Assembly: GCA_030913385.1 (NCBI GenBank)
Contig: CP133159.1
Location: 1,758,584-1,822,583, forward strand
DNA length: 64,000 nt
Source: Cytophagaceae bacterium ABcell3
Lineage (GTDB): Bacteria > Bacteroidota > Bacteroidia > Cytophagales > Cytophagaceae
Direction: 5' to 3'
Positions 20,701 to 27,175 of the stretch are shown here, in pieces. Under the pieces are notes generated by a model. That model ran no database searches, was not told where the DNA came from, and saw nothing but the letters and a program-made list of their open reading frames with translations. Every line of letters begins with the position of its first letter. The first letter of the stretch is position 1. The position numbers and the translations under genes were made by a program.

Positions 20701-23682
20701 TCAAATATCATTGATAGTACGGTAGATATTTCGCAGCTTGACCCGGTTACTTTTGAGGTCGATTTATCTTCTTTGACCATAGGTAATGGCTTTTATAATT
20801 TTACGGTTCAGGCTGCTAATATTGAGGATGTAGATGGTGTTAAAGGTGTAGAAGGTAGAAATGTCACTTGGTCACAATTCCTGACCGTTCCAACGGTTCA
20901 GGCTTACTATGGCATACCTGAAGGTAATATTGCAGCGGCGTTTGATACCATACAATTAGAGTTTAACCTGCCTATGGATTTAAGCACCGTCACACCTGAA
21001 AGGTTTAATGTTTATCAAGATAGCCTTCAGGTTGGCACTTTATCTATAGACTCTATTAGTGAGGACAAGCAAATGGTTTACTTGTCTGGCTTGCAGGAAA
21101 TTCTTATAGAAAGCGGTACATACGAATTAATAATAGATCTTCCTGAAATGCTTTCCGAAAGTGGGGAAGCTGGTATGCAAGAGCGTAGCATCAGGCTGAC
21201 CTTGGACAATGAAGGGCCTGTGGTGATAAATATGGCAACCTCAACCAGAGGAGGGCTTGACCCGCAACATGTAACTTTTGTGGACATTGAGTTTGATGAG
21301 GAGGCCTATGGCTTTAATACTGCTTCTGTTCGACTTACAAGGAATGGAGAACGATTGCACTTGAATATTGATCAGCTTTCCAATACGGACTTGAAAAATT
21401 GGAGTGCCGGTAATTTTGGAATGCTTACTTATTATGAGGGAGATTATAAGTTTACCGTAAATACTGAAGGTATAGATGATGCCATAGGAAATGCAGGGGT
21501 CGAAACTTTTGAAATTGCCTGGACGGTGAATCGGTCGGAGGAGTTAGAAGTTACTGAACTTGCTATTGATCCTGATCTTGGTCACTCAGATTCAGACGGA
21601 ATCACTTCAACACGTTCACTTGATGTTAGTTTTTACTTAAGCCGGTTTGCTGAAGAGCTGGTGATTTCTCAGGTAGACCTAAGTGGAGAAGTAACCCTGG
21701 AAACACTGTATAATGTAGACAGTGGATTTGTTTCTGTACCGGTGCGGTTGCCTTCTGGCGGAAATACAGGTATAAGGGTGCATGCAACAGGCATTTACGG
21801 AGGTACAGGAGAAACCACTAAGACCTTGTTTATCGATCAAGTGCCTTTGACAGCAGAATGGAATTTTGATGACAATCAAGAGGTGGATGTGCAGGTAGAT
21901 AGCCTTCATATTAGTTTCAATAGTAAATTGCTTGATGATGAGCTGCTGATAGAGGCTTTACGTTTCCGAAGAAATGATGTTGATCTTCCAAAAGAGGAAA
22001 TTGATATTGTAAAAATAAGCGATACCGAATATCAAATAACAGGTCTCGGTCAGACGAGGAGTACTGCTGGGAAATATGAAATAAGCATGAACCTCGAAAT
22101 GCTTCACAAGCATAGCAGTGGAATTAATGGGACAGGACGGCGCACCGTGTCGTGGAAGCTTAAATCTACGAATCTGGCTCCTGTCGCTGATGCTGGCAAA
22201 GATGTTATGGTAACGACTGAAGGTTGGGTGATCTTGGATGCTTCTTCTTCGTATGACCCTGATGGCGATGAAATTACTTTCGAGTGGTTTGCGCCGGAAG
22301 GAGTAACCTTGTTAGATTCGTTAACATCTACCCCTTCTTTTAAGGTTACGGAAGATGATCATGGAAATACTTATTCTTTCTTACTCATTGTACGGGATGG
22401 AGCACTGTTCTCCACGGATGTAGTGGATGTGCATATCAATATTGGTGCAGAAGCGCCTATTGTTCTGGTTGGTAACGTGTTTTTGCAGGGTCGCCCTGAG
22501 GCGCCAAATAGTAAGTGGGCAATACCTTTAGATATTAAGATATTCCCAGCAGGTCAGACTACTCCATTGGTTACCTATCATTCTCAGACGGATGAATCAG
22601 GGGCTTTTGTACTTGATAATTTAGAGGTTGAAAATGGCGATTATGTAATAACGGTAAAAAATGATCGCACCTTGAAAAATGCACAGGCTGCAACTTTGAC
22701 GGCAGGGGAGAATGAGATTGAGTTTGGTAGATTGAAAGATGGGGATGCTGATAATGACAATAAGGTTTCAATTACGGATTTCAGCATCTTGGCCAATACT
22801 TTTAATTTGCCTTTAGGGGAGGGCGGATATGATGAGCGCGCAGATTTTAATAGAGATGATCAGGTGACTTTGCTAGACTTCTCGCTGCTTGCCAGCAATT
22901 TTAACGAAAATGGATATAAGGTAGAAGCCTCTTCGTATGATGAATTAAGTGCTTTAAATGCTCGGGCCAGCAGCTTTAGGGCTATGTTTACCGACGCTGA
23001 AATTTCTATGGAACTACAAAAGCCTGCTGAACCAGTCCAAAAAGGGGCTACCTTCACGATGCCGGTGGTGCTTTATACTGGCGACCAAGAAATTGATGCA
23101 GCCGAAGTATATCTGGAATTTGACCCTGAGGTTTTAAGAGTTTCTGAAATGAGTGGAATGGGCAATCTGCCGGTAGAGTTGATCAACCATTATGATAATG
23201 ACATAGGAAAAATTGCTTATGCAGCGGGGTCTTTATCAGATCTTCCTTTAGGGGATTTTGGGTTGTTTAACATTACTTTTGAGGTACTGGATGATACAAA
23301 AGAATCTTATGTGAAATTCACCAATGATTATCCGGGACAAACTCAGGTTGCTTATAAGGGATATTCCGTGTTGGGAGATTTAAATGACGCTGCACTATTG
23401 ATTACAAGCGTAGAGGAATGTGAGTCGTGTGAAGAGGTCAATGTAAGCGTTGCTCCAAACCCTAGTTCCGGAATGTTCAATGTTTCTTTAAACGGATATT
23501 CTCAATCTGGAGGAAAGTTGACTGTAACTTCAGTAGATGGAGCAGTGCTCAAGTCCGTAGAGCTGGACTTCCACAGCGAAATGGAAATACCAGTGGATAT
23601 AACCGAACAACCTGCAGGGGTTTACTTTATTCAGGTAGAAACCTATCGCTCTGTTAAGGTGCTTAAGATTTTGAAATTTTAG
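8728..23682 (+). CDS. Giant T9SS-exported multidomain surface protein (4984 aa) with Ig-like array, dockerin-like and cohesin-like domains
   Basis: Signal peptide 1-21. Residues 22-1871 hold 19 tandem Ig-like modules of about 97 residues resembling the Kre9/KNH-type repeat (pattern PNGGE..W....IRW, YSxDxGxxW, WTVP, CLVRV). Then, roughly: a PPC-like domain 1876-1992, CARDB 1996-2115, four Calx-beta-like domains 2122-2538 (EGD..., DNDxPxL), CARDB 2540-2655, a carboxypeptidase-regulatory-like domain from 2975, a segment with 12 Cys at 3205-3356, a helical segment 3370-3530, two Ig-like (Big_5 type) domains about 3945-4165, and a PKD-like domain 4483-4572. Residues 4671-4731 carry two dockerin-type calcium motifs (DADNDNKVSITD and DFNRDDQVTLLD). 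A cohesin-like domain spans 4758-4895 and the T9SS sorting domain 4905-4984 (VAPNPSSG...GVYFIQ). It is probably a cell-surface adhesin or scaffold. Its neighbour at 23703 begins 20 bases later. Confidence 0.93.
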   Translation: MIKFILSFGLIFFALGFQSNAQNITITEPNGGETLFAGSSTNIRWTSSDVSSSVTIEYSVDNGDSWTLITGGVSNSGSYSWTVPDDVSEECLVRVSDHADQSVFGISEEVWTIKHPYINLTSFNGGEEVEGCSQQTISWEAEGLSNRVRLYYSFDGGATWTYITNPLSSNSTYNWTVPSIESENFKVRVQDQGNSSFSDESEGTFTVTKPEDHLQLTSPNGGETWSASSIRTITWNSVGDIGNVSIRYSTNGGENWSWARNAEGQNASNVSNTGSYDWLIPDMSASSSCLVQVQEQGDACNIDISNNTFTIDNSPSITVTEPAEGETWYVDRSYTIRWTASNLPTNFVAIDYSTDNGSTWHVVTESQTNSWGTYNWTIPDDVSSQCLIRVKARDNDAITSISPGHFTIAQPSVELTSPVGGEVIAGCSSFPITWEQEGIQSRVRLYYSLDEGNNWIYITNPLVGNSSYNWSVPSVGSDKIRIRIEDNNNSAVNDESASNFSITRGDNYIDLVSGNGGEIWPASSIQEITWNSTGTVGNVNIRYSTNGGSSWSWARDPSGSNASNVPNAGSFEWLLPDNVESSNCLIQITDRSNNCLRGYSDSFFTIDDSPTISVTAPEEDDIWYIGRSYTIRWSASNLPTNFVAIDYSTDNGSTWKVATESQTNSWGTFNWTVPDEVSDECLIRVKARDDSTIYNLSNTFSIAPRTLTLTSPIGGEEIEGCTTFPITWEHEGIQSRVRLYYSLDEGENWIYITNPLAGNSGNSFNWNVPSVGTGNIRVRVEDSNSSEVYDENSENVSVSRGDNYLDLVAGNGGETWPASSIQEITWNTTGTVGNVDIRYSTNGGSSWSWARDPSGSNASNVPNTGSFEWLLPDNIESSNCLLQISERSNNCNVDFSDEFFTIDNSPTISVTAPEEADEWFVGRSYTIRWSASNLPSNFVAIDFSTDSGSTWQVATESQTNSWGTFNWTVPDEVSDQCLIRVKARDDATIYGISHLFEIVPPTVTLLSPTGGESWPGCTQNQISWEHEGIQSRVRLYYSLDEGNNWIYIANPLAGNSGNTYNWTVPAVGTDKIRVKVEDQNNSAVSDSSAANFTLSKGSNYLTVTAPNGLEEFSSSTMQEITWTTTGSVGNVTIRYSTNGGESWTLARDNESSTASNIPSTGSFLWQVPNNVSSDRCIIQIHEHNNSCNIDFSDDFFTINDDPVLTLSSPLPGETLFYEQNKTIRWNSTNLPNNRVDLEYSLDGEEWIPIASNLSANSSRNWTVPAEMSNTAYVRVSVRDYPEVYDVNSEPFYIKPPQVQVLTPNTGEENWLVGENRNITWSSTALSSNALMQIEFSDDLGESWSLIVDSISNSGSYIWTIPDISTSSRCLVKVSSMLYPESYDVNDNAFTVTRPVVGITVPNDGQLWYIGESRSIRWEGMGSAPNVRLDLSSDGGQTFSPIVESTPNNGQYYWFISYDVAPSEDSYIRIIDLDDPTNGDTTDVPFTIAKPIITLSAPAPSETLYLGQTKSISWDNTGMSNAKVKIEYSVDSAESWSEIALVNNTGSYEWSIPSSLTPSDHALLRVSDENDASISDEVYIEVVKPSITVVNPNGGETVFLGQDRLITWQKDGAFSPNVSIDYSPDNGSTWEEVVERIANNESYTWTVPTTLEPGSAYLIRIRDEIDTTIVDVSDAPFTVEQPSLTVTAPNGGEIYYNGVSRAIRWNSRGLGSSRDLEINLTTVDSTNVMLIASGTRNSGSFNWAIPQDLAPGEYLIKINDLTDTGILDYSDAPFTISKPSLSLVTPSGGENWYNGQVRQIRWNSTALPRFSEIKIEYSLDQGTSWETIAANTNNTGSFFWTVPTEFTGAALMKISSLVFDEVYDISHSTFNIFEPRAGDEFETAIALGALPLSLSDTTRFYSAQYTGPNSQPSGDIFYSFTIPEESDSVSFSLTASFQAIMHILSSETDHVVSSPVGRNIEYGLRDLTPGSTYYLVVEGSNNNSGNFNLNINSHLPAPDLSVSAVTANQSNISPGDSITVSWEIENIGEGFSTIDWVERIYMQTVDGQDRTQIAQSSFANDDTLFTGGVWERSAKIEIPSQVTLGDEGVFVVEIIPGPSITEVPGGEANNIAVQDTPWSVIRILSIELSSDEITEGDENGISVRVNRSGSLSDPVEVTIGLNDPDRFTFPSIVTIPSGRAGASFTLTAPDNDLIEGDIVDVLSVSSDGFTTAEADITLIDNDKPSLTIQDLPSEVTEGDSVTFRVETNLAPVQPLEVFLSASPSNRFPLPASVIIPEGSLSVEVTVKIEDNDIPELDVDVAIIASASNHYTANGSVLVLDNDVPGLELILHSDVISEGAGAHATQATLRRTEGSNPIAFNTHLSASIPDNLIMPSSIPMAADVNEVTFTIGAIDNDLAEGDRDIEITASVFVNSCGCNVPETSAGHVSAVLTVTDNDGPALTLTTNELTLPEGVDMAGDLRVTRNTPSDEPLTVQLSSSDEERAIVPETATIPVGESFVEVPITTIDNGISDGDHQVYFYAKAPEYSTGSVWIMVTDQNIPDLQIASVGLNNHNIQANSIFNYTVTVKNTGFATAPSGIVVRGYLSKNNRVDASDVMVSEDIIPSSIVAGGTAQIQNAVQAPNLPGGHNLIFQVNPDAVINELLYTNNVSDPVQININADYAATATVVNDYFLRGQAVPINGTATRHDGSLAANEEVEVYIITNGLRRTLTAMTDDNGNYSTEFVPLEREAGHYIVGASYPGMSLSDEQDSFDILGLRVNNNRVPEFKVTVDDTITGSISVRNMSNRTLTNFTIAPGNSMPNGAQILFDTLASFEGNATVNLPYLVTGTTLSPGVNFEVANMLGVADEGVVQEVDVFYYCQAPNALLEPDQRRLDIRASSSTRDRLVELNIVNRGQGESGELSIDLPQLNWLRSVTPTTLPSLSSGDTAVVILRFLTLEEVPFNYPVSGSMAINSPNSDFVRIPFTFEKVSESTGDLVVDVTNQFTYYSEDEPKVEGAFVRVRNYFSGELYAEGYTDEHGIFEAFDIPEGRHRITVEKDKHLSYNNTVNINPGEVTNTSVFINYQAITFSWSVEPTAIQDEYDITLVAEFETHVPMPVVTVDMPDEMPQLFGSEVYAFNVVLTNHGLIAAEDVALNLPDSDSEYEFVSNYEPARLHAQQSIQVPVVMRRRGSQEEKSASGGGASLKDVSDFLGIDAPRFSQKSSGGNCSDFVGVVYWYKCNISNGLWQQGGKMFTYSGRTCPGSGRPSGGFYTGPGASGNPAVPNCASCPPPSGSGTGSTPEFSTSRSSCVDCINDLIGVASCLPIPGATVIGTGSCVFGNYRSGGGALGYIPCIPGLIPSPIGCAKGIADATRSCATTQTAGPAPKSSDDPASGLFQQISDNLDMVIESYEREELWAREYFGNLVESDAWRDLSSKIDGYVVNLDSIPLSYQTDVLAEMQGYDISQSAIKDFFVRWNLSIEALDNDVMEPNDEYGDIINWNYVKELSDEIIEAMEEAESLGYESLYDMYVANIEAVDEIIEGQSNAVCATVKVQFSQQLTMTREAFEGTLDIFNGHPTDPMDSLTVNIRITDENGVPSNDLFEIQVQSLDNVSDITGTGAIASQQNGLVKFLFIPVQHAAPEVPKEYNFGGSVRYFDPYAQAMVTLPLADVPLMVNPSPNLMLHYFMERNILGNDPFTDVVEPSIPAELAVMVENHGHGPAVNMLISSAQPEIIENEKGLAIDFEIVGSNFQGEPKNLGVTNINFGTIPPLETRIGQWYFTSTLLGKFVSYQADVVHSNSFGNPELSLVKGVKLHELTKSIKAYGPEEDNINDFLVNDVFDIDDTPDIIYFSEGKRTETVYEAESGSFSAPVSPANLTNTLTLTASEKGWNYIRLDDPGNNRYDLVSVTREDGQEIPLDNAWLTFVTLPVSRPPNYENKFHFVDKLDSLEPVEYTVVWKRKDTGVPSVVSIEGVAEPVTAEQVEKLTVVFNTEINPSTFTIDDLNLAFQGGSNIIDSTVDISQLDPVTFEVDLSSLTIGNGFYNFTVQAANIEDVDGVKGVEGRNVTWSQFLTVPTVQAYYGIPEGNIAAAFDTIQLEFNLPMDLSTVTPERFNVYQDSLQVGTLSIDSISEDKQMVYLSGLQEILIESGTYELIIDLPEMLSESGEAGMQERSIRLTLDNEGPVVINMATSTRGGLDPQHVTFVDIEFDEEAYGFNTASVRLTRNGERLHLNIDQLSNTDLKNWSAGNFGMLTYYEGDYKFTVNTEGIDDAIGNAGVETFEIAWTVNRSEELEVTELAIDPDLGHSDSDGITSTRSLDVSFYLSRFAEELVISQVDLSGEVTLETLYNVDSGFVSVPVRLPSGGNTGIRVHATGIYGGTGETTKTLFIDQVPLTAEWNFDDNQEVDVQVDSLHISFNSKLLDDELLIEALRFRRNDVDLPKEEIDIVKISDTEYQITGLGQTRSTAGKYEISMNLEMLHKHSSGINGTGRRTVSWKLKSTNLAPVADAGKDVMVTTEGWVILDASSSYDPDGDEITFEWFAPEGVTLLDSLTSTPSFKVTEDDHGNTYSFLLIVRDGALFSTDVVDVHINIGAEAPIVLVGNVFLQGRPEAPNSKWAIPLDIKIFPAGQTTPLVTYHSQTDESGAFVLDNLEVENGDYVITVKNDRTLKNAQAATLTAGENEIEFGRLKDGDADNDNKVSITDFSILANTFNLPLGEGGYDERADFNRDDQVTLLDFSLLASNFNENGYKVEASSYDELSALNARASSFRAMFTDAEISMELQKPAEPVQKGATFTMPVVLYTGDQEIDAAEVYLEFDPEVLRVSEMSGMGNLPVELINHYDNDIGKIAYAAGSLSDLPLGDFGLFNITFEVLDDTKESYVKFTNDYPGQTQVAYKGYSVLGDLNDAALLITSVEECESCEEVNVSVAPNPSSGMFNVSLNGYSQSGGKLTVTSVDGAVLKSVELDFHSEMEIPVDITEQPAGVYFIQVETYRSVKVLKILKF
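9067..12606 (+). repeat. Four-fold super-repeat of three Ig-like modules (about 885 bp each)
   Basis: Modules 2-13 of the giant protein fall into a repeating A-B-C order. A modules carry GC..PITWEHEG, B modules PASSIQEITW and SWSWARD, and C modules GRSYTIRW..SNLPTNFV. Units start at 9067, 9952, 10834 and 11722, giving lengths 885, 882, 888 and 885 bp. This implies that the array grew by duplicating three modules at a time. Confidence 0.85.
22735..22917 (+). other. Dockerin type I-like module (within the giant CDS)
   Basis: Two calcium-loop motifs with Asp/Asn at positions 1, 3, 5 and 12, each followed by a short helix (FSILANTF and FSLLASNF), separated by about 20 residues. This matches the duplicated F-hand layout of type I dockerins. 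Confidence 0.75.
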
Positions 23683-23702
23683 TAATTAGATAATTTTTTG
23701 AT

Positions 23703-26700
23703 ATGACTCAAAGACAGTCTAGTAATAATACATCTATGGGTGGTAAATTACCTTTCAGGTTTGAAATGGCCACCTACATAATATCGTTGGTATTGCTATT
23801 GTTGAGTAATGCCAGCTATGCACAGGTTGATCTCCTTGTTTCTTCAAAGGAAGTTGAAGTAGACGAAACTTTCTATGTAGATGTGAAGGTAGATGCAGGA
23901 ACACAACAGATAGATGGGGCAAATGTGTTTTTGTCTTTTGACCAGGCGCATTTGGAAGTATTGTCCATTAATGAGGGAGAGGACTTAAATGTCCAAATTA
24001 CGCCTACTTCTTATGATAATGATTTAGGCATAGTGAAATATGCTTATGGAATATTTTCAGATTTCCCTTCGGGAGACATACTGCTTTTTACAATAACCTT
24101 TAAGGCTTTGCAAGCAGGGGAAAGCCCTTTGGATTTTGTGAGTTTTGATGATATCGCAACTGATGTAACTTTTGGGGGGTATTCTGTATTGGAAGATAAG
24201 CATGGAGCCGTTATTTCTATTTTGGAACAGAATATCGCCCCTGTAGCGGATGCCGGTGCTGACCAAGAACTTGTAGATGAGTCTGGGGAGGGTGTAGTTG
24301 AGGTGGAGCTAGACGGTTCCGGCTCGACAGATGAAGATGGAGAAATAGTGAGCTATAGTTGGACGGTAGATGGAGAGGAAATTGGAACAGGGGTCAATCC
24401 GACGGTAGAATTGCCCGTGGGTACTACCACCATCGTATTGACAGTGACCGATGATGATGGCGATATAGCTACCGACGAGGTAGTTATTGTAGTAAACCCT
24501 CGTGAAAACATCCCGCCTGTGGCGGATGCCGGTTCTGACCAAGAACTTGTAGACGAGTCCGGGGAGGGGACAGTTGAGGTGGAGCTAGACGGTTCCGGCT
24601 CGACAGATGAAGATGGTGAAATAGTGAGCTATAGTTGGAAAGTCGATGGAGAGGAAATCGCGGAAGGAGTTAACCCGACGGTAGAATTGCCTGTAGGTAC
24701 TACCACCATAGTATTGACAGTAACCGATGATGATGGAGACACAGCTACCGATGAGGTAGTTATTGTAGTAAACCCTCGTGAAAATATTCCCCCTGTAGCA
24801 GATGCCGGTTCTGACCAGGAACTTGTAGACGAGTCCGGGGAGGGGACAGTTGAGGTGGAGCTAGACGGTTCCGGCTCGACGGACGAAGATGGTGAAATCG
24901 TGAGCTATAGTTGGAAAGTCGATGGAGAGGAAATCGCGGAAGGAGTTAACCCGACGGTAGAATTGCCTGTAGGTACTACCACCATAGTATTGACGGTAAC
25001 CGATAATGATGGCGATACAGCTACCGATGAGGTAGATATTGTAGTAAACCCTCGTGAAAATATCCCCCCTGTAGCAGATGCCGGTTCTGACCAGGAACTT
25101 GTAGACGAGTCCGGGGAGGGGACAGTTGAGGTGGAGCTAGACGGTTCCGGCTCGACGGACGAAGATGGTGAAATAGTGAGCTATAGTTGGACGGTAGATG
25201 GAGAGGAAATTGGAACAGGGGTCAATCCGACGGTAGAATTGCCCGTGGGTACTACCACCATCGTATTGACAGTGACCGATGATGATGGCGATATAGCTAC
25301 CGACGAGGTAGTTATTGTAGTAAACCCTCGTGAAAACATCCCGCCTGTGGCGGATGCCGGTTCTGACCAAGAACTTGTAGACGAGTCCGGGGAGGGGACA
25401 GTTGAGGTGGAGCTAGACGGTTCCGGCTCGACGGACGAAGATGGTGAAATCGTGAGCTATAGTTGGAAAGTCGATGGAGAGGAAATCGCGGAAGGAGTTA
25501 ACCCGACGGTAGAATTGCCTGTAGGTACTACCACCATAGTATTGACAGTAACCGATGATGATGGAGACACAGCTACCGATGAGGTAGTTATTGTAGTAAA
25601 CCCTCGTGAAAATATTCCCCCTGTAGCAGATGCCGGTGCTGACCAAGAACTTGTAGATGAGTCCGGAGAGGGTGTAGTTGAGGTGGAGCTTGACGGTTCT
25701 GGCTCGACAGATGAGGATGGTGAAATAGTGAGCTATAGTTGGACGGTGGATGGTGAGGAAATCGCTGAAGGGATCAATCCAACGGTTGAATTACCCGTAG
25801 GTACTACTACCATAGTTTTAACAGTAACCGATGATGATGGAGACACAGCTACCGATGAGGTAGTTATTGTAGTAAACCCTCGTGAAAATATTCCCCCTGT
25901 AGCAGATGCCGGTTCTGACCAAGAACTTGTAGATGAGTCCGGAGAGGGTATAGTTGAGGTGGAACTTGACGGTTCTGGTTCGACAGATGAGGATGGTGAA
26001 ATAGTGAGCTATAGTTGGTCGATCGATGGAGAGGAAATCGCCACAGGAGTTAATCCGACGGTTGATTTGCCTGTAGGTACTAACACCATCGTATTGACCG
26101 TAACCGATAATGATGGAGACACAGCTACCGATGAGGTGGTTATTGTAGTAAACCCTCGTGAAAACATACCTCCTGTAGCAGATGCCGGTGCTGACCAAGA
26201 ACTTGTAGATGAGTCCGGAGAGGGTATAGTTGAGGTGGAACTTGACGGTTCTGGTTCGACAGATGAGGATGGTGAAATAGTGAGCTATAGTTGGTCGATC
26301 GATGGAGAGGAAATCGCCACAGGAGTTAATCCGACGGTAGAATTGCCTGTAGGTACTACCTCCATCGTATTAACAGTAACCGATGATGATGGAGACACAG
26401 CTACCGATGAGGTGGTAGTGGTGATAGAAGTTGGTACGAGTATATTTTCATGCGTTGATTGCGAAGAGGGCTTGCTAAATGTATATCCTAATCCAAGTCG
26501 AGGTGATTTTGTCGTTTCGGTAAATCAGGGTATGGACAGTCAAGGTGTGGTAAGTGTTATTTCCACTCAAGGGGTTGTTTTGAGAAAAATTTCTATGCAA
26601 GACTTTTCTCAAGAGGGTAATGTCAATATTGACCTGAGTATGCAGCCGGCTGGGGTTTATTTTATAAAGTTTGAAACGCCCGCTTCTCAAAGTATGGTTA

Positions 26701-26717
26701 AGGTTTTTAAGCTTTAG
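23703..26717 (+). CDS. T9SS-exported cohesin-like / PKD-repeat surface protein (1004 aa)
   Basis: A signal peptide ends near residue 41 (LLLLSNASYAQ); an alternative start at 23766 would shorten it. Residues 42-176 form a cohesin-like domain clearly homologous to the one in the preceding giant protein: QQIDGANVFLSFD versus QEIDAAEVYLEFD, then YDNDLGIVKYAYG versus YDNDIGKIAYAAG, then GGYSVL versus KGYSVL. Residues 177-912 are eight 92-residue PKD domains (PPVADAGSDQELVDE, DGSGSTDEDGEIVSYSW, VLTVTDDDGD). The end is a T9SS sorting domain (YPNPSRGDF...GVYFIKF), preceded by CVDCEE like the giant protein's CESCEE. The 20-base gap to the giant gene suggests co-transcription. I infer a surface partner of the giant protein. 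Confidence 0.92.
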   Translation: MTQRQSSNNTSMGGKLPFRFEMATYIISLVLLLLSNASYAQVDLLVSSKEVEVDETFYVDVKVDAGTQQIDGANVFLSFDQAHLEVLSINEGEDLNVQITPTSYDNDLGIVKYAYGIFSDFPSGDILLFTITFKALQAGESPLDFVSFDDIATDVTFGGYSVLEDKHGAVISILEQNIAPVADAGADQELVDESGEGVVEVELDGSGSTDEDGEIVSYSWTVDGEEIGTGVNPTVELPVGTTTIVLTVTDDDGDIATDEVVIVVNPRENIPPVADAGSDQELVDESGEGTVEVELDGSGSTDEDGEIVSYSWKVDGEEIAEGVNPTVELPVGTTTIVLTVTDDDGDTATDEVVIVVNPRENIPPVADAGSDQELVDESGEGTVEVELDGSGSTDEDGEIVSYSWKVDGEEIAEGVNPTVELPVGTTTIVLTVTDNDGDTATDEVDIVVNPRENIPPVADAGSDQELVDESGEGTVEVELDGSGSTDEDGEIVSYSWTVDGEEIGTGVNPTVELPVGTTTIVLTVTDDDGDIATDEVVIVVNPRENIPPVADAGSDQELVDESGEGTVEVELDGSGSTDEDGEIVSYSWKVDGEEIAEGVNPTVELPVGTTTIVLTVTDDDGDTATDEVVIVVNPRENIPPVADAGADQELVDESGEGVVEVELDGSGSTDEDGEIVSYSWTVDGEEIAEGINPTVELPVGTTTIVLTVTDDDGDTATDEVVIVVNPRENIPPVADAGSDQELVDESGEGIVEVELDGSGSTDEDGEIVSYSWSIDGEEIATGVNPTVDLPVGTNTIVLTVTDNDGDTATDEVVIVVNPRENIPPVADAGADQELVDESGEGIVEVELDGSGSTDEDGEIVSYSWSIDGEEIATGVNPTVELPVGTTSIVLTVTDDDGDTATDEVVVVIEVGTSIFSCVDCEEGLLNVYPNPSRGDFVVSVNQGMDSQGVVSVISTQGVVLRKISMQDFSQEGNVNIDLSMQPAGVYFIKFETPASQSMVKVFKL
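24231..26438 (+). repeat. Eight tandem 276-bp PKD repeats
   Basis: Copies start at 24231, 24507, 24783, 25059, 25335, 25611, 25887 and 26163, all exactly 276 bp. Copies 4-5 (25059-25610) are nearly identical in DNA to copies 1-2, displaced by 828 bp, with long exact blocks. The repeats are coding and contiguous, so this is not a CRISPR array. Confidence 0.92.
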
Positions 26718-26765
26718 GAAACCTGTAGCAGGTGTTTAAAGACGCTTTAAAATATAAGTGACCGA

Positions 26766-26798
26766 AAAACTGGTTCTAGTGTAGGAACCGCTAGTTTT
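26766..26798 (+). terminator. Probable terminator after the PKD-repeat gene
   Basis: Interrupted inverted repeat: AAAACTGGTTC at 26766-26776 pairs with GAACC at 26785-26789 and AGTTTT at 26793-26798. It lies 49 bases past the stop codon. Confidence 0.5.
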
Positions 26799-26841
26799 GA
26801 AATGGTTTTATATTACTTGTTCGCAGCGTTCTGCTAATTGG

Positions 26842-27094
26842 AACCTGTTGGAAAAGTCACAGATGTAGCCACAAGGCATGCCTTGTGGCTACACTACGTT
26901 TGGCCTTACAAGAAGAGGTGTTGGAGTAATTCTTGAATGTAAGGCCTTTTGGCTACCCAAAAGTATTGGATTGAAAAATTCTCAATTTACTGTACATGGG
27001 AAAATATGAAATAACCGAAAAAACTTTGCTCCTAAACCTCCTAATAGTTTAACAAATATAAACAGATCAATATTTTAGGCGTTTTCAGTGCGCC
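26842..27094. mobile_element. MITE-like element, degenerate copy
   Basis: It aligns along its whole length with the element at 37685-37939, sharing gaaaagtcac, gaatgtaaggcc, ctcaatttactgtaca, ataaccgaaaaaa and acagatcaat. Ends are imperfect inverted repeats (aacctgttggaaaagtc and the complement of gttttcagtgcgcc). The flanks taattgg and taatttg agree in 6 of 7 bases, a possible decayed target duplication. A perfect 28-bp palindrome (gtagccacaaggca and its complement) at 26865-26892 lies inside this copy only. No transposase is encoded. Confidence 0.7.
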
Positions 27095-27118
27095 TAATTT
27101 GGATATGTTAAACTTGAA

Positions 27119-27142
27119 TAACTCCGAATAAATTCGGAGTTA
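27119..27142 (-). terminator. Hairpin downstream of the FGE-like gene
   Basis: Perfect inverted repeat TAACTCCGAA / TTCGGAGTTA with a 4-base loop, 34 bases past the minus-strand gene. No T run follows on the minus strand, so terminator function is uncertain. Confidence 0.4.
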
Positions 27143-27175
27143 TAAAAAAAGCAGAGCTTTTAAACGTCCATAGTG

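Noticed and set aside
24231-26438. Regularly spaced repeats resembling a CRISPR array
   Set aside because: The 276-bp units are contiguous, coding PKD domains without spacers, and no cas genes are present.
8643-26758. 15-base direct repeat (gctttaaaatataag) at 8643-8657 and 26744-26758 flanking the two giant genes, as a possible attachment site
   Set aside because: AT-rich, and a few identical 15-mers are expected by chance in 64 kb. No integrase is nearby.
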